In this document: positions 30,653-39,515 of the stretch, piece after piece
Layout: each line of letters begins with the position of its first letter
Numbering within the stretch: position 1 is the first letter of the stretch
NCBI GenBank assembly: GCA_964245825.1
Contig: CAXTNT010000012.1
Location: 16,230-80,229, forward strand
Length of the DNA: 64,000 nt
Source: CAJCIY01 sp964245825
GTDB lineage: Bacteria; Actinomycetota; Actinomycetes; Mycobacteriales; CAJCIY01
Reading direction: 5' to 3'
Position numbers and translations under genes: made by a program
The notes under the pieces: model-generated
The model's input: only the letters and a program-made list of their open reading frames with translations
Told to the model about the DNA's origin: nothing
Database searches by the model: none

Positions 30653-33067
30653 ATGACCCTCACCCCGACCGCGCCCGCCGGCGTGCCAGCCGCGGCCGAC
30701 CTCGTCGAGGTCACGATCGACGGCGTCGCGGTCCGCGTCCCCAAGGGCACCCTGATCATCCGGGCTGCCGAGATGGTCGGCACCCAGGTGCCCCGGTTCT
30801 GCGACCACCCGCTGCTCGCTCCGATCGGCGCGTGCCGGCAGTGCATCGTGGAGGTCGAGGGCCAGCGCAAGCCGATCGCCTCCTGCACCGTCGAGGTCTC
30901 CGACGGCATGGTCATCAAGACCCAGCTCACGTCGCCGGTGGCCGAGAAGGCCCAGGCCGGAACGATGGAGCTGCTGCTCATCAACCACCCGCTGGACTGC
31001 CCGGTCTGCGACAAGGGTGGCGAGTGCCCGCTGCAGAACCAGGCGATGACCTCGGGGCGCGGCGACACCCGGTTCCACGACGTCAAGCGCACCTTCCCGA
31101 AGCCGCTCGCGATCTCCACCCAGGTGCTGCTCGACCGCGAGCGCTGCGTCCTGTGCGCGCGGTGCACGCGCTTCTCCGACCAGATCGCCGGCGACCCGTT
31201 CATCGACCTGTTCGAACGCGGCGCGCTGGAGCAGGTCGCGATCAGCGCGGACGAGCCCTTCGCCTCGTACTTCTCCGGCAACACCGTCCAGATCTGCCCA
31301 GTCGGGGCCCTGACTGGTGCCTCGTACCGCTTCCGGTCGCGGCCTTTCGACCTCAAGAGCGACGAGAGCGTCTGCGAGCACTGTGCCTCGGGCTGCGCCC
31401 AGCGGACCGACCACCGCCGCGGCAAGGTGCTGCGCCGACTGGCCGGCGACGACCACGAGGTCAACGAGGAGTGGAACTGTGACAAGGGCCGGTGGGCCTT
31501 CCGGTACGCGACGGCCACCGACCGCCTGACCGGACCCCTCGTCCGCGACGCCGAGACGGGCCGGCTGGAGCCGGCCTCGTGGGCCGAGGCACTCCGCGCG
31601 GCGGCCGCGGGCCTGCGGGCGGCCGCGGGCGAGTCGGATGCCGCGGCGGACCTGAACCAGGCCTACGGGGTGCTCACCGGCGGCCGGGTGACCGTCGAGG
31701 ACGCCTACGCCTACGGCAAGTTCGCGCGGCTGACGCTCGGCACCGACTCGGTCGACTTCCGCGCGCGGCCCGCGTCCGCGGAGGAGGCGCAGTTCCTGGC
31801 CCACGCCGTCGTGGGCACCGGCCAGGGCGTCACGTACGCCGACCTGGAGCACGCCTCCCACGTCGTCCTCGCCGGGCTGGAGCCCGAGGAGGAGTCGCCG
31901 ATCATCTTCCTGCGCCTGCGCAAGGCCGTCCGCAGCCACGGCCTGGCGGTCAGCGTGATCGCGCCGTTCGCGACGCGGGGCAGCAGCAAGCTCGGCGCGA
32001 GGCTGCTGGCGACGACACCCGGCGGCGAGGCCGCAGCGCTCTCGGCGCTGGAGCTGCCGGCAGGCGCCGTGCTGCTGGTCGGCGAGCGGCTCGCCGCCGT
32101 CCCCGGGGCCCTCACCGCCGCCGTTCGCGCCGCCGAGCGCACCGGCGCCCGGCTGGCCTGGGTCCCGCGCCGGGCCGGCGAGCGCGGTGCGCTCGAGGCA
32201 GGCCTGCTACCCGGGCTGCTGCCCGGCGGCGCCCAGGCCGGGGACGAGTCGGTGCACGCCGCGCTCGCCGAGCTCTGGGGCACCTCGCTGGTGCGCCCGG
32301 CGGTCGCCGGAGCGGATGTGACCGCGATGTTCGCCCGGCCCCGCGACGCCTACGTGCTGGGCGGCGTCGACCTCGACGACCTGGCCGACCCGGCGGCAGC
32401 CCGCGCGGCGCTGGCCGGCGCCCGGTTCGTTGTCAGCCTCGAGCTGCGCCCGAGCAGCGTGACCGAGCACGCCGACGTCGTGCTGCCCGTCGCCGCGGCC
32501 CCGGAGAAGGCGGGCAGCTTCCTGGACTGGGAGGGGCGGCTGCGCCCCTTCGCGGCGACGCTGCCCGAGGCGGGAACCCTCTCGGACCTGCGCGTGCTGT
32601 CGATGCTGGCCGACGCGCTCGGGGCGCCGATCGGGCTGCCCGACGTCGATCACTGCCGCGCCGAGCTGCAGGCGCTGACCGCCCTGCCGCTGTCGGCCCG
32701 GGCGCCGGCGCCCGCAATCGCTGCCGCGCCCGGCGCCCAGCCCGCTGCCGGCGAGGCGCTGCTCGCCAGCCACCACCACCTGCTGGACGAGGGCAGTCTG
32801 CAGGACGGCGAGGTGCATCTCGCCGGGACGCGGCCCGAGTCCCTGGTGCGCCTGTCGGCCGCCACCGCCGCCGAGATCGGCGCGGCGCCGGGCCAGGCTG
32901 TGGACGTCGTCGGTGCCCGTGGCACCATCACCCTGCCGCTGGCCGTGACCGACATGCCCGACCGGGTCGTGTGGGTGCCGACGGCGAGCGCCGGCAGCCA
33001 CGTCCGCGCTGTGCTCGGGACCGCCACCGGCGCGCTCGTCACGATCCGGAAGGGAGCGGTGGGGTGA
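30653..33067 (+). CDS. nuoG: NADH-quinone oxidoreductase subunit G
   Basis: This is an 804-residue protein. The N-terminal [2Fe-2S] domain has CDHPLLAPIGACRQC; then a His-Cys [4Fe-4S] region CPVCDKGGECPLQNQ, a ferredoxin-like CVLCARCTRFSDQ, and CEHCASGCAQRTDHRRGK, which is the additional N7-type or molybdopterin-type cluster motif. The C-terminal half is a molybdopterin oxidoreductase-like domain with reduced conservation and no evident cofactor ligand. The ATG at 30653 follows nuoF by 26 bases. The end overlaps nuoH by four bases. Confidence 0.96.
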   Translation: MTLTPTAPAGVPAAADLVEVTIDGVAVRVPKGTLIIRAAEMVGTQVPRFCDHPLLAPIGACRQCIVEVEGQRKPIASCTVEVSDGMVIKTQLTSPVAEKAQAGTMELLLINHPLDCPVCDKGGECPLQNQAMTSGRGDTRFHDVKRTFPKPLAISTQVLLDRERCVLCARCTRFSDQIAGDPFIDLFERGALEQVAISADEPFASYFSGNTVQICPVGALTGASYRFRSRPFDLKSDESVCEHCASGCAQRTDHRRGKVLRRLAGDDHEVNEEWNCDKGRWAFRYATATDRLTGPLVRDAETGRLEPASWAEALRAAAAGLRAAAGESDAAADLNQAYGVLTGGRVTVEDAYAYGKFARLTLGTDSVDFRARPASAEEAQFLAHAVVGTGQGVTYADLEHASHVVLAGLEPEEESPIIFLRLRKAVRSHGLAVSVIAPFATRGSSKLGARLLATTPGGEAAALSALELPAGAVLLVGERLAAVPGALTAAVRAAERTGARLAWVPRRAGERGALEAGLLPGLLPGGAQAGDESVHAALAELWGTSLVRPAVAGADVTAMFARPRDAYVLGGVDLDDLADPAAARAALAGARFVVSLELRPSSVTEHADVVLPVAAAPEKAGSFLDWEGRLRPFAATLPEAGTLSDLRVLSMLADALGAPIGLPDVDHCRAELQALTALPLSARAPAPAIAAAPGAQPAAGEALLASHHHLLDEGSLQDGEVHLAGTRPESLVRLSAATAAEIGAAPGQAVDVVGARGTITLPLAVTDMPDRVVWVPTASAGSHVRAVLGTATGALVTIRKGAVG

Positions 33068-34323
33068 CCCACGACAAGCTCTGGATCACGGTCATCAAGA
33101 CGCTGTTCGTCTTCGTGCTCCTCGTGGTGATGACCCTGTTCACCATCTGGGCCGAGCGGCGCGTGGTGGCCCGCATGCAGCAGCGCATCGGGCCCAACCG
33201 CGTCGGGCCCCAGGGCCTGCTGCAGAGCCTCGCCGACGGGGTGAAGCTCATGCTGAAGGAAGACCTCATCCCGACCCTGGTCGACAAGCCGGTCTTCCTG
33301 CTCGCCCCGATCGCAGCGACCGTGCCGGCGTTCCTCGCGTTCGCGGTCATCCCGTTCGGGCCCACCGTCTCGGTCGCGCACAACCACACGGCGTTGCAGC
33401 TGACCGACCTGCCGGTCGGACCGCTGTTCATCCTGGCGATGAGCGGTCTCGGGGTCTACGGCATCGTGCTCGCGGGGTGGTCGTCCGGCTCGGTCTACCC
33501 ACTGCTGGGCGCACTCCGCTCGGCCGCGCAGATCATCAGCTACGAGGTCTCGATGGGTCTGTCGCTGGTCGCGGTGTTCCTCTACTCGGGGACGCTGACG
33601 ACCTCCGGGGTGGTCGGGGCGCAGCACGGCCTCTGGTTCGGCATCAGCCTGTTCCCGAGCTTCGCGATCTACGCGGTGTCGGCCGTCGGGGAGACCAACC
33701 GTGCGCCGTTCGACCTGCCCGAGGCCGAGAGCGAGCTCGTCGGTGGCTTCCACACCGAGTACAGCTCCATCAAGTTCGCGCTGTTCTTCCTCGCCGAGTA
33801 CGTCAACATGGTCACCGTCTCGGCGCTGGCCACGACGCTGTTCCTGGGTGGGTGGCGGGCACCGTGGCCGCTGTCGCTCTGGCACGACGCCAACGTCGGC
33901 TGGTTGCCCATCATCTGGTTCGTCGCCAAGGTGCTGGTCTGCCTGTTCATGTTCGTGTGGCTGCGCGGCACGCTCCCGCGCTTGCGCTACGACCAGTTCA
34001 TGAAGTTCGGGTGGAAGGGGCTGGTGCCGGCCAGCCTGCTGTGGATCATGCTGGTCGCGGTCATCCGGGAGATCAACCTGCAGACCAGCGGCGGCCAGCG
34101 GGTGCGCGACTACGTCATCCTGTTCGCGGTGGTGCTGATCCTGGCGATCGGGGCCACGTTCCTGATTCCCGCGAAGGCCGAGCCGGTGCTCTTCGACCCC
34201 CAGGAGCGCTCGCCGTTCCTGCCGATCCTGGACGGCCCGATTCCCGGCAACCCGACGGCCCGCGCGGTCGTGACGGCGGGGGTGTCCGCCCCCGGCGGCG
34301 GCCAGGAGACCCACGATGACTGA
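33064..34323 (+). CDS. nuoH: NADH-quinone oxidoreductase subunit H
   Basis: This is a 419-residue membrane subunit with eight or more helices. ERRVVARMQQRIGPNRVGP, LADGVKLMLKED and AVGETNRAPFDLPEAESELV are the NuoH signatures; the last carries acidic residues of the quinone channel. It joins the hydrophilic arm to the proton-pumping arm. The C-terminal 50 residues form a cytoplasmic tail with DPQERSPFLPILDGPIPG. It overlaps nuoG by four bases and nuoI by eight. Confidence 0.97.
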   Translation: MTHDKLWITVIKTLFVFVLLVVMTLFTIWAERRVVARMQQRIGPNRVGPQGLLQSLADGVKLMLKEDLIPTLVDKPVFLLAPIAATVPAFLAFAVIPFGPTVSVAHNHTALQLTDLPVGPLFILAMSGLGVYGIVLAGWSSGSVYPLLGALRSAAQIISYEVSMGLSLVAVFLYSGTLTTSGVVGAQHGLWFGISLFPSFAIYAVSAVGETNRAPFDLPEAESELVGGFHTEYSSIKFALFFLAEYVNMVTVSALATTLFLGGWRAPWPLSLWHDANVGWLPIIWFVAKVLVCLFMFVWLRGTLPRLRYDQFMKFGWKGLVPASLLWIMLVAVIREINLQTSGGQRVRDYVILFAVVLILAIGATFLIPAKAEPVLFDPQERSPFLPILDGPIPGNPTARAVVTAGVSAPGGGQETHDD

Positions 34324-34918
34324 CGACGCGTACGAGGAACTGCCGGCGACCACGACGGCCGTCCCGGCGCGGACCGGCGGCACTGGCGCAGGGCAGGATG
34401 CGCCCGCACCGAGCGGGTTCGAGAGCCTCATCGCGCCGGTCAAGGGCTTCGGCCTGACCTTCGGTCAGATGTTCAAGAAGGTCAACACCGAGCAGTACCC
34501 GGAAGAGAAGAAGATCACCGCGCCGCGTTTCCACGGCCGGCACGTGCTCAACCGACACCCGGACGGGCTGGAGAAGTGCGTCGGCTGCGAGCTGTGCGCG
34601 TGGGCCTGCCCGGCCGACGCGATCTACGTCGAGGGCGGCGACAACACCGAGGAGGAGCGCTACTCGCCCGGCGAGCGCTACGGCGCGACGTACCAGATCA
34701 ACTACGCCCGCTGCATCTTCTGCGGGCTGTGCATCGAGGCCTGTCCGACCCGTTCGCTGACGATGAGCAACGAGTTCGAGCTCGCGAGTGACAGTCGCCA
34801 GGTCCTGATCTACACCAAGGAAGACCTGATGGCTCCCCTGCTGCCCGGCATGCAGGCGCCGCCGCACCCGATGCTGCTCGGCGACACCGACAGCTACTAC
34901 AACGGGTCGGGTTCGTGA
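34316..34918 (+). CDS. nuoI: NADH-quinone oxidoreductase subunit I
   Basis: This 200-residue ferredoxin-like subunit has two [4Fe-4S] motifs, CVGCELCAWACP and CIFCGLCIEACP, which bind clusters N6a and N6b. The N-terminal 45 residues are low-complexity, followed by a helix GFGLTFGQMFKK that contacts the membrane arm. It overlaps nuoH and nuoJ. Confidence 0.97.
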   Translation: MTDDAYEELPATTTAVPARTGGTGAGQDAPAPSGFESLIAPVKGFGLTFGQMFKKVNTEQYPEEKKITAPRFHGRHVLNRHPDGLEKCVGCELCAWACPADAIYVEGGDNTEEERYSPGERYGATYQINYARCIFCGLCIEACPTRSLTMSNEFELASDSRQVLIYTKEDLMAPLLPGMQAPPHPMLLGDTDSYYNGSGS

Positions 34919-35679
34919 ACGCCGCCCTGGCGGCCGCCGCCGCGGCCCCCATCACGCACACGCGGGCCGGCGAGTCGGCCGTCTTCTACCTGCTGGGCGC
35001 CGTGGCCATCGTCGCCGCGCTCGGTGTCGTGTTCGCCCGGAACGCCGTGCACGCGGCGCTCTCGCTGGTGGGAGTGCTGTTCTGCCTGGCGGTCTTCTAC
35101 GCGATGCAGGACGCGCCGTTCCTCGCGGTCGTCCAGGTGATCGTGTACGCGGGCGCGATCCTGATGCTGTTCCTGTTCGTGCTGATGCTGGTGGGCGTCG
35201 ATGCGTCCGACTCGCTGGTCGAGACCATCCGCGGCCAGCGGCTCGCCACCGCGTCCTTCGGGATCGCGTTCGTCGCCCTGGTCGGCGGGGTCATCGCGCA
35301 CACGATCGCGCACGCCTCGGCGGTCGGCCTGACCACCGCCAACGACGGCGGCAACGTGCAGGCGCTCGCGCGGCTCATCTTCACCACGTACTTCTGGCCG
35401 TTCGAGGTCGTCTCGGCGCTGCTGATCGTGGCCGCCGTCGGCGCGATGGTGCTGGCCCACCGCGAGCGGCTCGAGGCCCGACCCACCCAGGCCCAGCTGA
35501 TGCGCGAGCGCTTCCGCCGGCCCGAGCCGCCGACGGCGCACTCGGCGCCGGGCGTCTTCGCGTACGGCGACTCCGCGGCCCGGCCAGCTCTGCTGCCCAG
35601 CGGGGCGCCGGACCTGGCGTCGGTGTACGCCGAGCTCGCGGGCGACGCGCCTACGCCCGGCACGGAGAACACGCCGTGA
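34915..35679 (+). CDS. nuoJ: NADH-quinone oxidoreductase subunit J
   Basis: This 254-residue membrane subunit has five helices, including FYLLGAVAIVAALGVVFARN and VIVYAGAILMLFLFVLMLVG, the latter with the pi-bulge segment typical of NuoJ. The last 80 residues (from LEARPTQAQLMRERF) are a soluble tail absent from shorter homologues. The GTG start overlaps nuoI by four bases, and the stop overlaps nuoK by four. Confidence 0.95.
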   Translation: MNAALAAAAAAPITHTRAGESAVFYLLGAVAIVAALGVVFARNAVHAALSLVGVLFCLAVFYAMQDAPFLAVVQVIVYAGAILMLFLFVLMLVGVDASDSLVETIRGQRLATASFGIAFVALVGGVIAHTIAHASAVGLTTANDGGNVQALARLIFTTYFWPFEVVSALLIVAAVGAMVLAHRERLEARPTQAQLMRERFRRPEPPTAHSAPGVFAYGDSAARPALLPSGAPDLASVYAELAGDAPTPGTENTP

Positions 35680-35975
35680 ACCCGGCCAACTACCTCGTCC
35701 TCGCGGCGATCATCTTCACGATCGGCGCGGTGGGCGTGCTGATCCGCCGCAACGCCATCGTGGTCTTCATGTGCATCGAGCTGATGCTCAACGCCGCGAA
35801 CCTCACCCTCGTCACGTTCAGCCGCCTGCGCGGGAGCCTCGACGGGCAGGTGATCGCGTTCTTCGTCATGATCGTCGCCGCGGCCGAGGTCGTGGTCGGC
35901 CTCGCGATCATCGTCACGATCTTCCGCACCCGCCGCTCGGCCTCGGTCGACGACGCCAACCTGCTCAAGTACTAG
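35676..35975 (+). CDS. nuoK: NADH-quinone oxidoreductase subunit K
   Basis: This 99-residue protein with three helices is the usual length for NuoK. FMCIELMLNAANLTLVTF contains the conserved membrane Glu of the E-channel, and the second acidic position is in VAAAEVVVGLAIIV. It is one of the small proton-path subunits. Twenty-eight bases separate it from nuoL. Confidence 0.96.
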   Translation: MNPANYLVLAAIIFTIGAVGVLIRRNAIVVFMCIELMLNAANLTLVTFSRLRGSLDGQVIAFFVMIVAAAEVVVGLAIIVTIFRTRRSASVDDANLLKY

Positions 35976-36003
35976 CGCCGCGCCCACCGGGACGAAGGAT
36001 CCG

Positions 36004-37920
36004 ATGACCTACACGCACGCCACCGGCCTGTTCGCCGGCACGTGGCTGCTGCTCGCGCTGCCGTTGGCGGGCGCGGCGGTGCTGCTGCTCGGTGGCCGGG
36101 CCGTGGACCGTTGGGGCCACTACCTCGCCACCCTGCTGCCCGTCGCCTCCTTCGTTCTCGCCCTGGCGCTCTTCTTCGACCTCAAGTCCCAGCCCAACAG
36201 CGGCCGCGCGGTGGACAACCACCTGTTCACCTGGATCTCCGTCGGCACCTTCCACGCCGACGCCGCGCTGCTGCTCGACCCGCTGTCGATGGTGTTCGTG
36301 CTGCTCATCACCGGGGTCGGCTCGCTGATCCACATCTACTCGCTCGGCTATCTGGCGCACGACCCGGGCCGCCGGAGGTTCTTCGGCTACCTGAACCTGT
36401 TCGTGGCCGCGATGCTGCTGCTGGTCCTCGCCGACTCCTACCTCGGCCTGTACGTCGGGTGGGAGGGCGTGGGCCTCTCCTCGTACCTGCTGATCGCCTT
36501 CTGGCAGTACAAGCCCACCGCGGCAACGGCGGCCAAGAAGGCCTTCGTGATGAACCGCGTCGGCGACGTCGGACTGAGCCTGGCGATCATGCTGATGTTC
36601 GCCGCGGTCGGCCGGGTCGACTTCGCCGGCGTCTTCGGGACGGTCGGCCAAGCGGGCCACGCCGACGTCACGGTCATCGCGCTGCTGCTGCTGCTCGGCG
36701 CGTGCGGCAAGTCGGGCCAGGTGCCGCTACAGGGCTGGCTGCCCGACGCCATGGAGGGCCCGACGCCGGTATCGGCGCTGATCCACGCGGCCACGATGGT
36801 CACCGCCGGCGTGTACCTCATCGCCCGCTCGGCGCCGATCTTCGACCTGGCGCCGGAAGCGCGACTGGTGGTGACGATCGTCGGCGCGGTGACGCTGCTG
36901 TACGGCGCGATCTGCGGCTGTGCGTACGACGACATCAAGAAGGTGCTGGCCTACTCCACTGTCAGCCAGATCGGCTACATGTTCCTGGCCGTCGGCCTCG
37001 GGCCGGCCGGCTACGCGATCGCGATCATCCACCTGGTCGCGCACGGCTTCTTCAAGGCGACGATGTTCCTCGGCGCCGGTTCGGTGATGCACGGCATGGA
37101 CGACCAGGTCGACATGCGCCGGTTCGGCGGCCTGCGCTCGGTCATGCCGATCACGTTCGTGACCTTCTCGATGGGCTACCTCGCGATCATCGGGTTCCCG
37201 TTCTGGTCCGGCTTCTGGACCAAGGACAAGATCATCGAGGTGTCGTTCGACAAGGGCGGCGTCTCGGGGTACCTGCTCGGGATCATCGCCCTGGTCGGCG
37301 CCGGCATCACCGCGTTCTACATGACCCGGCTGATGATCCTGACGTTCTTCGGCAAGCGGCGCTGGACCGAGGGCGTGCACCCGCACGAGTCGCCGGCCAC
37401 GATGTGGGTCCCGATGGCGGTCCTGGCGGTCGGCGCGACCGTCGGCGGCTATCTCCTGATCTTCGGCGGTGGCGTCCAGCACTGGCTCACCCCCGTGCTC
37501 GGCAAATCCGCGGAGGAGGGCGTGCACACGGTCAGCAAGCCCGTCCTCAGCGCGATCACGCTGGTCGTGGTGGCCGGCGGCATCGGCGCCGCGTACATGG
37601 TCTTCGGGCGCGCGAAGGTCCGGATCCCCTGGCACCCGCCGCAGGCAGGCGCGCTCGTGACGGCCGCCCGCGCCAACCTCTATGGCGACGCGTTCAACGA
37701 GGCGGTGTTCATGCGCCCCGGTCAGTACCTCACCCGGGCGCTGGTGTTCCTGGAGGGCCGCGGCATCGACGGGGCCGTCGGCGGGCTGGCCGCGCTGGTC
37801 GGCGGCAGCAGCGCGCGGCTGCGGCGCACCCAGACCGGGTTCGTCCGCTCGTACGCCCTGTCCATGTCGCTCGGGGCCGTGCTGCTGGTCGGCGCGCTGC
37901 TGCTGGTGAGGTTCGGGTGA
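36004..37920 (+). CDS. nuoL: NADH-quinone oxidoreductase subunit L
   Basis: This is a 638-residue antiporter-like subunit of the Mrp/ND5 type. YVGWEGVGLSSYLLIAFWQ, QVPLQGWLPDAMEGPTPVSA, IHAATMVTAGVYLIAR and YSTVSQIGYMFLAVGLG contain the conserved Glu, Lys and His of the proton channel. The long C-terminal part holds the lateral helix. GAAGGA lies seven to eight bases before the ATG. The end overlaps nuoM by four bases. Confidence 0.97.
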   Translation: MTYTHATGLFAGTWLLLALPLAGAAVLLLGGRAVDRWGHYLATLLPVASFVLALALFFDLKSQPNSGRAVDNHLFTWISVGTFHADAALLLDPLSMVFVLLITGVGSLIHIYSLGYLAHDPGRRRFFGYLNLFVAAMLLLVLADSYLGLYVGWEGVGLSSYLLIAFWQYKPTAATAAKKAFVMNRVGDVGLSLAIMLMFAAVGRVDFAGVFGTVGQAGHADVTVIALLLLLGACGKSGQVPLQGWLPDAMEGPTPVSALIHAATMVTAGVYLIARSAPIFDLAPEARLVVTIVGAVTLLYGAICGCAYDDIKKVLAYSTVSQIGYMFLAVGLGPAGYAIAIIHLVAHGFFKATMFLGAGSVMHGMDDQVDMRRFGGLRSVMPITFVTFSMGYLAIIGFPFWSGFWTKDKIIEVSFDKGGVSGYLLGIIALVGAGITAFYMTRLMILTFFGKRRWTEGVHPHESPATMWVPMAVLAVGATVGGYLLIFGGGVQHWLTPVLGKSAEEGVHTVSKPVLSAITLVVVAGGIGAAYMVFGRAKVRIPWHPPQAGALVTAARANLYGDAFNEAVFMRPGQYLTRALVFLEGRGIDGAVGGLAALVGGSSARLRRTQTGFVRSYALSMSLGAVLLVGALLLVRFG

Positions 37921-39515
37921 CCGTCTACCACGACAGCTTCCCGTGGCTCACGATCATCGGGCTGATCCCACTCGTCGGTGCGCTGGTGATCGCCTTCATC
38001 CCGGCCGGCCGCGACCTGGCAGTCAAGCGGATCGCGCTGACGGTCTCGCTGATCACCCTCGGCTGGACCGCGGTGATGACGGCCGCGTACGACACCACCA
38101 AGGCTGGTTTTCAGTTCGCGCAGTCGACCAGCTGGATCGGGCAGTTCGGGATCCGGTACGCCGTCGGCACCGACGGCATCGGCCTGGTGCTCATCCTGCT
38201 CGTCGCCGTGCTCGTCCCGGTCGTGATCCTCGCCTCCTGGCACGACGCCGAGTCGGTGCGCCCGCAGGCCACCTCCGTCCGCACATTCTTCGCGCTCGTG
38301 CTCGCGATGGAGACGATGATGATCGGCGTCTTCGCGGCGACCGACGTCTTCCTGTTCTACGTCTTCTTCGAGGCGATGCTCATCCCGATGTACTTCCTGA
38401 TCGGGGCGTTCGGTGGCCCGCAGCGGTCGTACGCGGCGGTGAAGTTCCTGCTCTACTCGCTGGTGGGCGGCCTGCTGATGCTGGTCGCGATGGTCGGCCT
38501 GTACGTGCAGTCCACCCACCAGTTCGCGCACGGGACTTTCTCGATCTTCGAGCTGGAGAAGCTGCACCTGTCGACCGGACTGCAGGACTGGCTCTTCCTG
38601 GGCTTCTTCATCGCCTTCGCGATCAAGGCGCCGCTGTGGCCCTTCCACACCTGGCTGCCGGACGCCGGTGCGGAGTCGCCGATCGGCGGTTCCGTGCTGC
38701 TGGTGGGCGTGCTGGACAAGGTCGGCACGTTCGGCTTCCTGCGCTACTGCATCCCGCTGTTCCCGGACGCGTCCAAGACCTTCGCCCCGTACGTCGTCGC
38801 GCTGGCCGTCGTGGGGGTCCTCTACGGCGCGCTGGTGGCGATGGCCCAGCGCGACCTCAAGCGGTTGGTCTCGTACACCTCGATCGCGCACTTCGGCTTC
38901 ATCGCCCTCGGCGTCTTCGCCTTCACCAGCCAGGGCGGCACCGGCGCGGTGCTCTACATGGTCAACCACGGGCTGTCGACGGGCGCGCTGTTCCTCGTGG
39001 TCGGTTTCATGATCGCCCGTCGCGGCAGCCGGGAGATCAGCGACTACGGCGGTACGGCGAAGCAGGCGCCGCTGCTCGGCGGGGCCTTCCTGCTGGCCGG
39101 CCTGTCCTCGCTGGCGCTGCCGGGGATGAACACCTTCGTCTCGGAGTTCCTGGTCCTGGTCGGCTCGTTCACGCGCTACCGGGTCGCCTCGATCGTCGCG
39201 ACCGTCGGGATCATCCTGGCGGCGCTCTACATCCTCATCGCCTATCAGCGCACGATGCAGGGCCCGCTCAAGGCGGGCCTGGCGGCGGTCAAGGACCTCG
39301 ACGCCCGTGAGATCGCCGTGATCGCGCCGATGCTGGGCCTGGTCGTCGTGCTCGGCGTGTACCCCAAGCCGCTGATCGACATCATCAAGCCGTCCGTCAC
39401 CGCGACCTACCAGCTGGCGCACCGCAGCGACCCGCCCCCGCTGGCCGCGCCCTGCCTCGCGACGACCTCGACGTACTCCAGCACGACGACGATCTTGACC
39501 GGAGCCTGCCCGTGA
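37917..39515 (+). CDS. nuoM: NADH-quinone oxidoreductase subunit M
   Basis: This is a 532-residue antiporter-like subunit of the ND4 type: FYVFFEAMLIPMYFLIGAFG, KAPLWPFHTWLPDAGAESPI, and YTSIAHFGFIALGVFAF carry the conserved Glu, Lys and His. The C-terminal 30 residues (APCLATTSTYSSTTTILTG) are Thr/Ser rich and outside the core fold. The GTG overlaps nuoL by four bases and the stop overlaps nuoN by four. Confidence 0.97.
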   Translation: MTVYHDSFPWLTIIGLIPLVGALVIAFIPAGRDLAVKRIALTVSLITLGWTAVMTAAYDTTKAGFQFAQSTSWIGQFGIRYAVGTDGIGLVLILLVAVLVPVVILASWHDAESVRPQATSVRTFFALVLAMETMMIGVFAATDVFLFYVFFEAMLIPMYFLIGAFGGPQRSYAAVKFLLYSLVGGLLMLVAMVGLYVQSTHQFAHGTFSIFELEKLHLSTGLQDWLFLGFFIAFAIKAPLWPFHTWLPDAGAESPIGGSVLLVGVLDKVGTFGFLRYCIPLFPDASKTFAPYVVALAVVGVLYGALVAMAQRDLKRLVSYTSIAHFGFIALGVFAFTSQGGTGAVLYMVNHGLSTGALFLVVGFMIARRGSREISDYGGTAKQAPLLGGAFLLAGLSSLALPGMNTFVSEFLVLVGSFTRYRVASIVATVGIILAALYILIAYQRTMQGPLKAGLAAVKDLDAREIAVIAPMLGLVVVLGVYPKPLIDIIKPSVTATYQLAHRSDPPPLAAPCLATTSTYSSTTTILTGACP